This document shows, piece by piece, positions 17,799 through 26,346 of a stretch of 64,000 nt of DNA. The notes under the pieces are model-generated. The model was not told where the DNA came from and searched no databases. It was given only the letters and a program-made list of their open reading frames with translations. Source of the DNA: Melaminivora suipulveris (lineage in GTDB: Bacteria; Pseudomonadota; Gammaproteobacteria; Burkholderiales; Burkholderiaceae_C). Numbering within the stretch: position 1 is the stretch's first letter; each line of letters starts with the position of its first letter. Position numbers and translations under genes: made by a program. The DNA lies in NCBI RefSeq assembly GCF_003008575.1, contig NZ_CP027667.1, positions 3,124,001-3,188,000 of the forward strand. Direction: 5' to 3'.

Positions 17799-18619
17799 GA
17801 CGCGTGGTGCCAGAACGGCGTGCCCAACACCGGCGTGCTGGCCTGCGCGGCGGCCTGCGGCTGCATGGCGCCGGCCAGGCGCGCGGCGCGGCCGGCGGCG
17901 ACGGCGTCGGCAAACGCGCCAGCCATGGCCACCGGGTCGCTGGCCAGGGCCACGGCGGTGTTCAGCAGCACGCCGTCGTAGCCCCACTCCATGACCTGGC
18001 AGGCGTGCGAGGGCACGCCCAGCCCGGCGTCCACCAGCAGCGGCACGTCCAGGCGCTCGCGCAGCAGTTGCAGCGCGTAGGGGTTGACGGGCCCGCGCCC
18101 GGTGCCAATCGGCGCGGCCCAGGGCATGACGGCCTGGCAGCCCACGTCGACCAGGCGCTGGCACAGCACCAGGTCGTCGGTGGCGTAAGGCAGGACGTAA
18201 AAGCCGTCCTTGATGAGCTGCTCGGCGGCGTGCACCAGGTTCAGCGTATCGGGCTGCAGCGTGTAGTCGTCGCCGATGACTTCCAGCTTGATCCAGGGTG
18301 TGCCGAAGACCTCGCGCGCCATGTGCGCGGTGGTCAGCGCCTCATCCACGCTGTGGCAGCCGGCGGTGTTGGGCAGCACCGGCACGTCCAGGCGCCTGAG
18401 CAGATCCCAAAAGCCCTGGCCGGCATCGCCCGGCTGCGTGCCCTGGCGGCGCAGCGAGGCGGTGACCATGGCCGGCCGGGCGCGGCGCACGGCGGCCTCC
18501 AGCACGGCGGGAGAGGGGTAGCGGGCGGTGCCCAGCAGCAGGCGGCTCTCGAAAGCCTGGCCGTACAGCACCAGCGCGTCGGCGTTGGCGGAGAGGGTGG
18601 CGATGTCTTGCGTTGTCAT
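17795..18619 (-). CDS. thiG: Thiazole synthase ThiG
   Basis: Forms the thiazole ring from deoxyxylulose phosphate, dehydroglycine and ThiS thiocarboxylate. The product is 274 residues. The Schiff-base lysine lies in [10 protein letters not shown], and the phosphate-binding end shows [12 protein letters not shown] and [19 protein letters not shown]. The ATG at 18619 lies 10 bp from the thiS stop. The C-terminus overlaps the thiE start by 4 bp. Dehydroglycine would come from the ThiO oxidase of the same operon. Confidence 0.96.
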   Translation of the reverse strand: MTTQDIATLSANADALVLYGQAFESRLLLGTARYPSPAVLEAAVRRARPAMVTASLRRQGTQPGDAGQGFWDLLRRLDVPVLPNTAGCHSVDEALTTAHMAREVFGTPWIKLEVIGDDYTLQPDTLNLVHAAEQLIKDGFYVLPYATDDLVLCQRLVDVGCQAVMPWAAPIGTGRGPVNPYALQLLRERLDVPLLVDAGLGVPSHACQVMEWGYDGVLLNTAVALASDPVAMAGAFADAVAAGRAARLAGAMQPQAAAQASTPVLGTPFWHHAS

Positions 18620-18629
18620 GGGATAAGGC

Positions 18630-18827
18630 TCAGCCGCCGGTCACCGGCGCAATGATTTCCACCTGGTCGCCGGCGGCCAGCGGGTGCGCGGCGTAGCGGG
18701 TGTTGGGGATGAACTGCAGGTTCAGCGCCACGGCAAAGGGCGGCTTGGGCGCCAGGTGGGCGACGGCGTCGGCCACGGTCGCACCTTCGGGCAGGTCGAC
18801 GGGGCTCTGGTTGATCAAAACGTTCAT
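18630..18827 (-). CDS. thiS: Sulfur carrier protein ThiS
   Basis: Ubiquitin-like sulfur carrier of 65 residues that delivers sulfur to ThiG as a C-terminal thiocarboxylate. It ends in the required Gly-Gly (IIAPVTGG). The start MNVLINQSP at 18827 overlaps the thiO stop by 4 bp. The adenylating enzyme ThiF is not in the window, so that step must be encoded elsewhere. Confidence 0.94.
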   Translation of the reverse strand: MNVLINQSPVDLPEGATVADAVAHLAPKPPFAVALNLQFIPNTRYAAHPLAAGDQVEIIAPVTGG

Positions 18828-19951
18828 GGAGTCTCGGGCAGTTGCACGCGCAGGTCGAAGCGCTGCGCCAGCGGCGATTGTCCCGTTTGCAGCAGCTCCA
18901 GCACGGCGTCCAGCATGGCCGGCGCGATCATGAAGCCGTGGCGGTACAGGCCGTTGACCTCCAGCACGCGCGGCTCTCGCACGCGCAGGGCGGGCAGGTT
19001 GTCGGGCAGGGTGGGGCGGCATTGCGTTGCCAGCTCCAGAATGCGCGCCTCGGCAAAGCCGGGGTGCACGGCGTAGGCTGCGGATAGCAACTCCAGGGTG
19101 GAGCGCACGCTGGCGGGCGAGGGGTCATCGGACTCGATCTCGGTGGCGCCGATGACGAACACGCCGCTCTCCTTGGGCGCGATGTAGATCGGATAGCGCG
19201 GGTGCACCAGGCGCGTGGGGCGCTGCAGCTGCACCTCGGGCGCGTGCAGGCGCACGACCTCGCCGCGCACGCCGCGCAGCTCGCGCCACTGCGCGCGCGC
19301 GCCCAGGCCGCGGCAGTCCAGCAGCAGGTCGGGCTGGCTGGGCTCGCCGGGGGCGAAGTCCTGCACGTTGCGCGCCCGGTGCCAGTGCACGGTGACGTGC
19401 AGCTGCTGCATCGTGGCGGCCAGCGACGTGAGCAGCTGGCGGTTGTCCAGCTGGCCCTCGCCAGGCAGATACAGGCCCTGGTGGAAGCGCCCGGCCACGG
19501 CGGGCTCCAGCGTGGCCACGCCATCGCCGTCCAGCGCCTGCATGGCCGGCAGGCCGCCGACGGTGCGCTGCGTGCGCTCCAGCGTCTGCTGCAGACGGGC
19601 GGCGTCGCTGGCGTCCTGGCGATGCCACAGGATCAGCGTGCCGTTTTGTTGAAAGAACACTGGCTCAGCCAGCTGCGCCAGCAGCTCTGGCCAGCGCGCG
19701 AGGCCGTGCTGGCCCATGCGCACCACGCCGGGTTCGGTGATGGCGGATTCGGCCAGCGGCGCCAGCATGGCGGCGGCCACACGCGCGGCGCTGCCCTCGG
19801 CATCCGGCCCGCCGATGCCGTGCACCTCGACCCGGTGCCCCAGCCGTGCCAGCTGCACCGCCAGCAAACGTCCCATGAGCCCGGCGCCCAGGATGGCGAT
19901 GGAGCGGGGAGCGTCGAGCAAGGGGAGGAGGTGGGATAGAGGGTGGTGCAT
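18824..19951 (-). CDS. thiO: Glycine oxidase ThiO
   Basis: FAD-dependent oxidase that makes the dehydroglycine used by ThiG, the aerobic route. The product is 375 residues with the dinucleotide-binding motif AILGAGLMGRLLAVQLA near residue 16. The C-terminal half shows YIAPKESGVFVIGATE and ends with VNGLYRHGFMIAPAM. The start MHHPLSHLL at 19951 is right for the family; an in-frame start at 20029 lies inside the TPP aptamer and was rejected. It is the first gene of thiO-thiS-thiG-thiE, all joined by overlaps or short gaps, and is controlled by the upstream riboswitch. Confidence 0.94.
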   Translation of the reverse strand: MHHPLSHLLPLLDAPRSIAILGAGLMGRLLAVQLARLGHRVEVHGIGGPDAEGSAARVAAAMLAPLAESAITEPGVVRMGQHGLARWPELLAQLAEPVFFQQNGTLILWHRQDASDAARLQQTLERTQRTVGGLPAMQALDGDGVATLEPAVAGRFHQGLYLPGEGQLDNRQLLTSLAATMQQLHVTVHWHRARNVQDFAPGEPSQPDLLLDCRGLGARAQWRELRGVRGEVVRLHAPEVQLQRPTRLVHPRYPIYIAPKESGVFVIGATEIESDDPSPASVRSTLELLSAAYAVHPGFAEARILELATQCRPTLPDNLPALRVREPRVLEVNGLYRHGFMIAPAMLDAVLELLQTGQSPLAQRFDLRVQLPETP

Positions 19952-20012
19952 CGTGTCCTGTGGTCTGGCCAAAGCCTTCGGGAACAAAACGGGCGGTGCG
20001 AACCCCGTGAAA

Positions 20013-20106
20013 GCTCCCCACGCCAGCATGACCTGGATCGGGTTGGAGGGTGTTTCTCAGCCGCGGCCTCGGATCGTGGACCCAAGAAGCGGCACCCCTG
20101 TTTCGT
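20013..20106 (-). ncRNA. TPP riboswitch of the thiOSGE operon
   Basis: On the minus strand the aptamer shows, in order, CAGGGGTGCC, the conserved GCTGAGAAACACCC and the second sensor arm CCGATCCAGGTCATGCTGGC followed by GTGGGGA. These are the canonical THI-box elements. It ends about 60 bp upstream of the thiO start, with the candidate ribosome site CAGGAC in the space between, so control of translation is plausible. Confidence 0.95.
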
Positions 20107-20191
20107 TCGAAGCGCGAATTACAGCACAGCGCCCGCAACCCTGGCATTGACATGGCGCAGGGCAATCGGCTTGGGCCGGCGTGCGCTGGCC

Positions 20192-20197
20192 GATAAT
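20192..20197 (+). promoter_or_regulatory. Candidate -10 element of thiD
   Basis: GATAAT lies 7 bp before the thiD ATG, so transcription would start at or next to the start codon. No ribosome site is visible in between, which suggests a leaderless message. Confidence 0.5.
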
Positions 20198-20204
20198 TTT
20201 TGCC

Positions 20205-21080
20205 ATGAACCAAGACCTTCGCCACGCGCCGCCGCCGGGCGCGGCCGCCTTGCCGCGGCGCTATGCGCGCGTGCTGTCCATCGCCGGCTCGGACTCGGGC
20301 GGCGGCGCCGGCATCCAGGCCGATCTGAAGACCTTCGCCGCCCTGGGCTGCTACGGAATGACGGCGATCACCGCCATCACCGCGCAAAACACCCAGGGCG
20401 TGCGCGCCATCCATGGCGTGCCGCCGGAGATGCTGCGCGCGCAGATCGATGCCGTGGCCACCGACATCGGCGTGGACGCCGTCAAGATCGGCATGCTGCA
20501 CTCGCCCGAGGTGGTGCGCGTGGTGGCCGAGGCGATCGCGCGCCATGGGCTGCACAACGTCGTGCTGGACCCGGTCATGGTTGCCACCAGCGGCGACCGG
20601 CTGATCGCCCAGGAGACGGTGGGCGTGCTGGTGCGCGAGCTGTTCCCGCTGGCCACGCTGATCACGCCGAACCTGGACGAGGCCGGCTGGCTGCTGGGTC
20701 GCACGCTGGACAGCGAGGCGCAGCTGGCCGATGCCGCCGACGCGCTGCTGGCTTTGGGCGCGCGCGCCGTGCTGCTCAAGGGCGGGCACCTGCCCGGCGA
20801 GCAGGTGGTGGATCTGCTGGCGCTGCCTGGCGGCGTGCACGAGCGGCTGGCCGCCGCGCGCATCGCCACGCACAACGGCCACGGCACGGGCTGCACGCTG
20901 TCGTCGGCCATCGCCGCGTATCTGGCGCTGGGCGAGACGCTGCCCGAGGCCGTGCGCCTGGCGCGGCGCTACATCCTGAGTGCCATCGCCGCCGGCGCCG
21001 ATGTGCGCACCGGCCAGGGCCAAGGGCCGCTGAACCACGGCTTCGCGCCGCTGGCGCAGCGCGTCATCGAAGCCGGTTGA
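20205..21080 (+). CDS. thiD: Hydroxymethylpyrimidine (phosphate) kinase
   Basis: Phosphorylates HMP and HMP-phosphate for thiamine synthesis. The product is 291 residues of the ribokinase fold with SIAGSDSGGGAGIQADLKT at the start, LDPVMVATSGDRL in the middle and the anion-hole motif NGHGTGCTLSSAIAA near the end. The start MNQDLRH at 20205 was chosen. It is divergent from thiO and has no riboswitch of its own on this strand, so unlike thiOSGE and cytX it appears not to be under direct TPP control. Confidence 0.95.
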   Translation: MNQDLRHAPPPGAAALPRRYARVLSIAGSDSGGGAGIQADLKTFAALGCYGMTAITAITAQNTQGVRAIHGVPPEMLRAQIDAVATDIGVDAVKIGMLHSPEVVRVVAEAIARHGLHNVVLDPVMVATSGDRLIAQETVGVLVRELFPLATLITPNLDEAGWLLGRTLDSEAQLADAADALLALGARAVLLKGGHLPGEQVVDLLALPGGVHERLAAARIATHNGHGTGCTLSSAIAAYLALGETLPEAVRLARRYILSAIAAGADVRTGQGQGPLNHGFAPLAQRVIEAG

Positions 21081-21085
21081 TCAGG

Positions 21086-21562
21086 TCACCAGCCCCAGGT
21101 CAGCCGCTTGGCCACCCAGCCGGTCTGGCCGCCCTCGCGCTGCACGCGCGCCCAGGTGCCCTGCTGGCCCAGGGTGCGCACGATCTCGTGCTGCTCCAGC
21201 TTGCCGACGACGCGGTGCTGGGTGCCGGGCTTTTCGCGCAGATTGGCGCTGCGCGAGGTGACCACGCGGTGCGGCGCGCTGGTGGTCAGCGGGGCGAACA
21301 CCCAGCCCAGCGTGGCCTCGTAGTCGCCCACGCGCAGCCATTTGCCACGGCGCTCGCGCACCTTGAGCGGATAGCCCCTGGCCAGCTCCCACAGCGTGTC
21401 GGAGCGGGTGGTGGGCTTTTCGCGCACGTTCACCACATTGCCCTTGATGCTGACGAAATCGCGCGCCTGGGCGCTGGCGGGCGCCAGCAGCGGCGCGGCG
21501 AGCGCCAGGCTGGCGGCAGAGAGGGACAACAGGCGAGCGAAGCGGGGCAATGTGAATGACAC
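21086..21562 (-). CDS. Secreted protein with two bacterial SH3 domains
   Basis: Product of 158 residues. A GTG start at 21562 (no ATG is available) is followed by a clear signal peptide ending ASAQA. Two SH3_3-like repeats follow: SIKGNVVNVREKPTTRSDTL and TSRSANLREKPGTQHRVVG, each ending in a GW-containing strand (LGWVF, TGWVAKRL). Such pairs usually bind cell-wall peptides. AAGGAA lies upstream of the start. The gene is convergent with thiD, 5 bp apart, and no partner enzyme is adjacent. Confidence 0.85.
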   Translation of the reverse strand: MSFTLPRFARLLSLSAASLALAAPLLAPASAQARDFVSIKGNVVNVREKPTTRSDTLWELARGYPLKVRERRGKWLRVGDYEATLGWVFAPLTTSAPHRVVTSRSANLREKPGTQHRVVGKLEQHEIVRTLGQQGTWARVQREGGQTGWVAKRLTWGW

Positions 21563-21677
21563 GAGGCAGAGTTCCTTTCTTCCTTGGTTTCGTGCGGGGG
21601 ATGGGGGCGCGGACGCACGCCCGCCCAGGTGGACAGCGCGGTGCAGTTGAAGTTCCTGCGCGCTGCGGCATCCATCT

Positions 21678-21744
21678 TATAGCTATAAAAAATATAGCAG
21701 ATTGCGCTTGATCGACGCCGACTGAGGGCGTATTTGGCTTGAAA
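21678..21744 (+). repeat. Interspersed repeat, family A
   Basis: Copy with GCGCTTGATCGACGCCGACT and GAGGGCGTATTTGGCTTG, preceded by a TATAGCTATA palindrome. It lies between the SH3 gene and the 3' end of the permease gene. Confidence 0.87.
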
Positions 21745-21762
21745 GCCGCCGCGGCGGCGCCT

Positions 21763-23076
21763 TCAGCCGAAGGCAGGAGCCGGCGCGCGTGGGCGGGTCG
21801 CCCAGGACGCGAGCAGGCACAGCGCCAGTGTAGGCAGGGCCGCGCCCATGCCCGGCACCAGGCGCGGGCCCACATGGTAGAAGGCGATGCCCGCCAGCCA
21901 CAGCGCCACCGCCGGCCAGTGCACCGCGGCGGCGTCCTGCAGCCGCACCCGCGCCGCCGCGCCCCCGCCCAGGCGCCCCAGCACCACGCCGAACAGCGGC
22001 ACGAAAACCGAGCTGAGCGTGAGCAGGAACGGCTCCAGGCTGTGCATGGGCAGCACCAGCGCCGCCAGCGTGCACAGCAGTGCGATCGCGATGCCCCAGC
22101 GGCGCACCGGCCAGCGCGGCGCCAGGCTGTGCGCCGACACCGCGCCCGAGTAGGCGTCGCCGTAGGCGTTGTCCACCTCGTCGATCAGGATCAGCGACAG
22201 CGCGATCAGCCCGCCCTGCGCAAGCAGCAGCGCCGTGACCAGGTCCTGGCTGGGCAGCACCAGCGCCACCAGCACGCCCAGGCTGTAGCACCAGATGTTG
22301 GCCAGCAGATAGCCGGCCCAGGTGCCCGTCAGCGCCGTGCGGCCGCTCCTGCCGTGGCGCGCATAGTCGGCCACCAGCGGCAGCCACGACACCGGCATGG
22401 CGATCACCAGATCGAGCGCGCCCATCACGCCCAGCCCGCCCGCGCCGGGGCGCTGCCACAGCTGTGCCAGGCCTTGCGCGCGCGCCAGGTCGATGAATTT
22501 CCAGCTCAGCCACAGCAGCGACAGCACCACCAGCGGCAGCGCCACGCGCGCGATGATGCGCCGCACCAGCTGCACCATGGAGCCGCTGATCAAGAGCACC
22601 ACCACGCCGCCCCACAGCAGCGTGGCTGCCAGCGTCCAGCCGCTGCCGGCCAGCACGCCTGGGCCGACCGACTGGCGCGCAATGGCCAGCGTGGCATCGC
22701 GCATGACGACCAGCTCGAAAGTTCCCCAGCCGACCAGCTGCACGATGTTCAGCACGATGGGCAGGCTGGCAAAACGCCGGCCGTACACGGCGTGCATCAG
22801 CCCGGCGCTGGCCAGCCCGCTGTCGCAGCCCAGCTTGGCCACCCAGCCCAGCAAGCCGGCGCCGACGAGCGAGCCGCAGGCGATGGCGACCAACGCCTCG
22901 CGCGGCGACAGCGCCGGCATCAGGTAGGCGCCCACCTGCATGACCAGCAGGCCCACGCCCAGGCTGAACCACAGCGAGGCATGGTCGTGCCAGTTGAACA
23001 CGCGCGCAGCGGCGGGCAGCGGCGACAGGGCCTCGTTGAACGGGCCAGCCGCAGGGGGCGAAGTGGAAGGGTTCAT
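21763..23076 (-). CDS. cytX: NCS1-type permease, probable HMP transporter CytX
   Basis: Membrane protein of 437 residues with about 12 hydrophobic segments, from the purine-cytosine permease (NCS1) family. Recognisable blocks are FNWHDHASLWFSLGVGLLV at the first segment and SWLPLVADYARHGRSG in the middle. The start at 23076 gives MNPSTSPP; an in-frame start at 23205 lies within the riboswitch and was rejected. The TPP aptamer directly upstream, and the thiamine genes next door, point to uptake of hydroxymethylpyrimidine or a related thiamine precursor, as for CytX elsewhere. Substrate assignment is by context. Confidence 0.85.
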   Translation of the reverse strand: MNPSTSPPAAGPFNEALSPLPAAARVFNWHDHASLWFSLGVGLLVMQVGAYLMPALSPREALVAIACGSLVGAGLLGWVAKLGCDSGLASAGLMHAVYGRRFASLPIVLNIVQLVGWGTFELVVMRDATLAIARQSVGPGVLAGSGWTLAATLLWGGVVVLLISGSMVQLVRRIIARVALPLVVLSLLWLSWKFIDLARAQGLAQLWQRPGAGGLGVMGALDLVIAMPVSWLPLVADYARHGRSGRTALTGTWAGYLLANIWCYSLGVLVALVLPSQDLVTALLLAQGGLIALSLILIDEVDNAYGDAYSGAVSAHSLAPRWPVRRWGIAIALLCTLAALVLPMHSLEPFLLTLSSVFVPLFGVVLGRLGGGAAARVRLQDAAAVHWPAVALWLAGIAFYHVGPRLVPGMGAALPTLALCLLASWATRPRAPAPAFG

Positions 23077-23169
23077 GCGTGCGCTCCTTGGATGCGCCTC
23101 GCCGCCAGGCCAGCATCCATGGCCCGCGGCGCGGTGCGGGCGCACCGGTGCGGCGGGTGAGTGGAGCGT

Positions 23170-23258
23170 GCTTCCCTGCGCGAGGATGATCTCAATCAGG
23201 TTCAAAGGGACTGTCTCAGCCCGCGCTGCCGCTCATGGCAGCCGGGCACCCCCAGCGA
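23170..23258 (-). ncRNA. TPP riboswitch of cytX
   Basis: On the minus strand the order is TGGGGGTGCC, a GC-rich variable stem, GGGCTGAGACAGTCCC and TTGAACCTGATTGAGATCAT, then GCGCAGGGAAGC. These are the THI-box landmarks. The aptamer ends about 94 bp before the permease start. Confidence 0.95.
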
Positions 23259-23410
23259 TGCAGCGCGTTGGGCGCGCTGCGGGGCGGATTCTAGGGCAGG
23301 GCTGTGCCAGCACTGGCGTGATCTGGCAGAGCGTGGACGCGTGATGCGATGCGGTCGACACGGTCTCCGCAGTTGCCTGCGGCTTGCAATCCCTTTTATT
23401 TGTACAGTTG

Positions 23411-23436
23411 ATTTAATACATAGTGAGTGTTTAAAT
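23411..23436 (+). promoter_or_regulatory. AT-rich dyad upstream of the MerR gene, candidate operator
   Basis: ATTTAA (23411-23416) and TTAAAT (23431-23436) form an inverted repeat in an AT-rich patch that stands out from its GC-rich surroundings, 7 bp before the regulator's start codon. It may be the promoter/operator of the MerR-VIT pair. -10 and -35 boxes cannot be placed with confidence. Confidence 0.4.
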
Positions 23437-23443
23437 ACCGGGC

Positions 23444-23914
23444 ATGACACCCGATGCCGCCCCCACTGTGCCCAGCTATCCGCTGGCCGAGTTGTGCGTG
23501 CTGGCTGATCTGCCGCCCCGCACCGTCCGCTACTACGTGCAGATCGGCCTGGTCGATCGTCCCGAGGGCGAAACCCGTGCCGCTCGCTATGGCGGCCGGC
23601 ACCTTGAGCAACTGCTGCAGATCAGGAAGTGGACAGCTGCCGGCCTGTCGCTCGACCGTATCCGCGAGCTGTTGCACGGCGTTGCACCGCCACCAGCGCC
23701 CAGGGTGCGCGCCGTCGGCTCGGTCGAGGTTCGCAGCCACCTGCTGGTGGCAGACGGCATCGAAGTCGTCATCGAGCCGGGCCGCGCCGGCCTGTCGCCC
23801 GAACAGGCGCGCCGTTTCATCCAGGGGGTGATGGCGGCCTACCAGCAGATCACCCAGGAGGCCGCGCCTGCGCAGCCCCCGCAATTCACCCCACCTTCCA
23901 GGAGGAGCAAGTGA
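23444..23914 (+). CDS. MerR-family transcriptional regulator
   Basis: Product of 156 residues. The MerR winged-helix part is clear: PLAELCVLADLPPRTVRYYV, GLVDRPEGET and RHLEQLLQIRKWTAAGLSLDR. The C-terminal half is short and has none of the cysteine patterns of metal-sensing MerR proteins, so the signal is unknown. Its TGA overlaps the ATG of the next gene (TGATG at 23912-23916), so the two are translationally coupled. An AT-rich dyad lies just upstream. It most likely controls its own two-gene operon. Confidence 0.87.
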   Translation: MTPDAAPTVPSYPLAELCVLADLPPRTVRYYVQIGLVDRPEGETRAARYGGRHLEQLLQIRKWTAAGLSLDRIRELLHGVAPPPAPRVRAVGSVEVRSHLLVADGIEVVIEPGRAGLSPEQARRFIQGVMAAYQQITQEAAPAQPPQFTPPSRRSK

Positions 23915-26247
23915 TGAGCCTGCACGACCACGCGTGTCTGGAATCCGTCGATGGACAAGCCGTGACCCTGCTGGGCGCCCGGCTCACGGGCGAGTTGCGC
24001 GGCCTGCTGTTCGAGGCTCGTGTCGAGCAGCGCTTTGCCAATCCGGTTGATGAGCATCTGGAAGTGGTGTACCGCTTCCCGCTGCCCTGGGGCGCGGTGC
24101 TGCTGGGCGTCGAGGTAGAGCTGGGCGGCAAGCGCCTGACTGGCGCGGTGGTCGCACGGGCACAGGCCGAGGCGGACTACGAGGAAGCCCTGTCCGAGGG
24201 CGACGCGGCCATCATGCTGGAGAAAAACCATGACGACAGTTATTGCCTGAACCTGGGCAACCTCGCGCCGCGCGAGAGCTGCACCATTACCCTGCGCTAC
24301 GCCCAGGTCCTGCAGTTCGAGCAGGGCGCGCTGCGGCTTTTGATTCCCACGACCATCGCGCCGCGCTACGAGGGCGGCCCGCATGACTCCGGGCTGGCGG
24401 CGCACCAGCGCATGATGCCGAGCGTTACGGCACAGCACGCGCTGGAGCTGGAACTGACGGTGCACGGCAGCCTGGCCCAGGCCCGCGTCGCGTCGCCCAG
24501 CCATCCGATCAGCGTGGCCCCTGCCGGCCAGGGCGGTGATGCCACATTGCACGTCGCCCTGGCCCGCCAGGGCTGGCTGGACCGGGACTTCGTGCTGGTA
24601 CTCGACCAGCTGGCGCAGGCCGGCGTGGCGGTGGCGGGGCCGGACTTTGCCCAAAGCGGCCGCGCGGCAGTGCTCGCCAGCTTCTGCCCGCGCCTGGCCG
24701 ATCGCGCGCCGCGGGACGTGGCGGTGAAGCTGCTGGTGGATTGCTCCGGCTCCATGGGCGGCGACAGCATCGACGCCGCGCGGCGCGCATTGCAGGCCAT
24801 CGTGCTGCAACTGCGCGGCGATGACCGCTTCTGCCTGTCGCGCTTTGGCAGCCGGGTGGAGTACCGCACGCGTGCCCTGTGGAAGCTCACCGACGCCACC
24901 CGCATCGCCGCGCAGCGCTGGGTAGGCGCGCTGGAAGCCGACCTGGGCGGCACCGAGATGCAGCAGGCGCTTGCCTCCACCCTGGCGCTGGCGCACGACA
25001 GGCGCAGCGACCTGCTGCTGGTCACCGACGGCCAGGTCGGCAGCATCGATGCCGTCATCCAAGCGGCGCAGGGCTCAGGCCACCGGGTGTTCGTGGTCGG
25101 CATCGGCGCCAGCGTGGCCCAGGAGCACCTGCGCCGCCTGGCGCAGGCCACCGGCGGTGCCTGCGACTTCGTCGCCCCAGGCGAGGCGGTCGAGCCGGCC
25201 GTGCTGCGCATGTTCGCGCGCCTGCGCTCTCCGCGGCTGGTGGATGTGCGCCTGCAGTGGCCGAGCGCCGCCGCGCCCGATTGGCAGACCGCGCTGCCGC
25301 CGGCGCTGTTCGACGGCGACGCGGTGAACGTGTTCGCCGGCTTTGCCGAAGTGCCGCAAGGCGAGGCGTCGCTGTGGGGCCGGATCGAGGACGCCGGCGG
25401 TGCCGGGCCCGAGCTCGAACTGGGCCGGGCGATGCTCGATGGCCGCACGGACGCGCCAGGCGCGCTGTCGCGAATGGCCGCTGCAGCGCGCATCGCGGAG
25501 ACTGCCGGGAGCGATGCCGCAGCCGACGCCGCCAGCGCTGGCGTGCGCCTGGCGGTGGACTACCAGCTGGTGACCGATGGCACCAACTTCCTGCTGGTGC
25601 ACGAGCGAGCGGCTGCGCAGCGCGCCACGCAGATGCCCGTGCTGCACCAGGAGCGGCCCATGCTGGCGGCTGGGTGGGGCGGGGCGGGGAGCGTGAGGTT
25701 CTCGCGTTTGGATTTCACCGCGCAGGCGGGCGCGGCGCTGTCTGTGCCCAGCGTGTGGCGCGCCAGCCGCTCGTCGGCGGCAGGCGACGACATCGCCATT
25801 CCTGCGTTTCTGACCGCCCACGTCCAGGGCGCTGCCGCTTTCGAGCCGCCGCGCCGGCCGGCCAAGCCGCGCGTCGACCGCAATGATCCGAGGCTCTGGA
25901 CGCGCAACGACTTTTACACCGGCTGGACGCCGCTGGGCCTGACCGAATGGCTGCGGATCAACCCCGAATCGGCGTGGCCCGCCACGTATGCAGGGCTGCG
26001 GCAGATGGGCCTGGGGCTGGACGTGGTCGAGTGGGTCGAGCTGGTGCTGGCGCCCCAGGCCTGGCCAGGAGCGGCCGAGCAGGATGTGGTGCGGCACTTC
26101 CTGGCCTGGATGAACGGCGTGGAGATGCGGACAGCACTGAGCGCAAACCCGCCGGGCGGCAACGGCGGCGCCTGGGGAAGGTTGCCGATGCCTGCAGGAA
26201 TGGCTGCCGCCGACATCGCCGCTGCCGAGTGGTTTGCCGATCTGTAG
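23914..26247 (+). CDS. VIT and von Willebrand A domain protein
   Basis: Large product of 777 residues with neither signal peptide nor membrane segment, so cytoplasmic. A VIT domain spans about residues 10-135 (LFEARVEQRFANPVDEHLEV, SYCLNLGNLAPRESCTITLR). A vWA domain at about 268-430 carries a complete MIDAS: DCSGSMGG (Asp276, Ser278, Ser280), the threonine in GGTEMQQAL and the aspartate in LLVTDGQVGS. The C-terminal ~340 residues contain VDYQLVTDGTNFLLVHE, common in VIT/vWA proteins, and an uncharacterised tail. The start at 23914 has AGGAGGAG upstream. The function is unknown; coupling to a MerR regulator suggests a regulated response module. Confidence 0.88.
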   Translation: MSLHDHACLESVDGQAVTLLGARLTGELRGLLFEARVEQRFANPVDEHLEVVYRFPLPWGAVLLGVEVELGGKRLTGAVVARAQAEADYEEALSEGDAAIMLEKNHDDSYCLNLGNLAPRESCTITLRYAQVLQFEQGALRLLIPTTIAPRYEGGPHDSGLAAHQRMMPSVTAQHALELELTVHGSLAQARVASPSHPISVAPAGQGGDATLHVALARQGWLDRDFVLVLDQLAQAGVAVAGPDFAQSGRAAVLASFCPRLADRAPRDVAVKLLVDCSGSMGGDSIDAARRALQAIVLQLRGDDRFCLSRFGSRVEYRTRALWKLTDATRIAAQRWVGALEADLGGTEMQQALASTLALAHDRRSDLLLVTDGQVGSIDAVIQAAQGSGHRVFVVGIGASVAQEHLRRLAQATGGACDFVAPGEAVEPAVLRMFARLRSPRLVDVRLQWPSAAAPDWQTALPPALFDGDAVNVFAGFAEVPQGEASLWGRIEDAGGAGPELELGRAMLDGRTDAPGALSRMAAAARIAETAGSDAAADAASAGVRLAVDYQLVTDGTNFLLVHERAAAQRATQMPVLHQERPMLAAGWGGAGSVRFSRLDFTAQAGAALSVPSVWRASRSSAAGDDIAIPAFLTAHVQGAAAFEPPRRPAKPRVDRNDPRLWTRNDFYTGWTPLGLTEWLRINPESAWPATYAGLRQMGLGLDVVEWVELVLAPQAWPGAAEQDVVRHFLAWMNGVEMRTALSANPPGGNGGAWGRLPMPAGMAAADIAAAEWFADL

Positions 26248-26346
26248 CTGCGAGCCTCTCCGGCCTGCGGGCGGGGGCCGTCCGTTCGCTCTAAGCCCGC
26301 ACCCCGTCGCAACGAGGGCGACCGGTGCGTTGTGGCTACGGGAGAG

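Noticed and set aside
19952..20029. Upstream in-frame start for thiO
   Set aside because: It lies within the TPP aptamer, and the extra residues translate riboswitch sequence.
23077..23205. Upstream in-frame start for the CytX-like permease
   Set aside because: It falls inside the second TPP aptamer, and the permease family starts near 23076.
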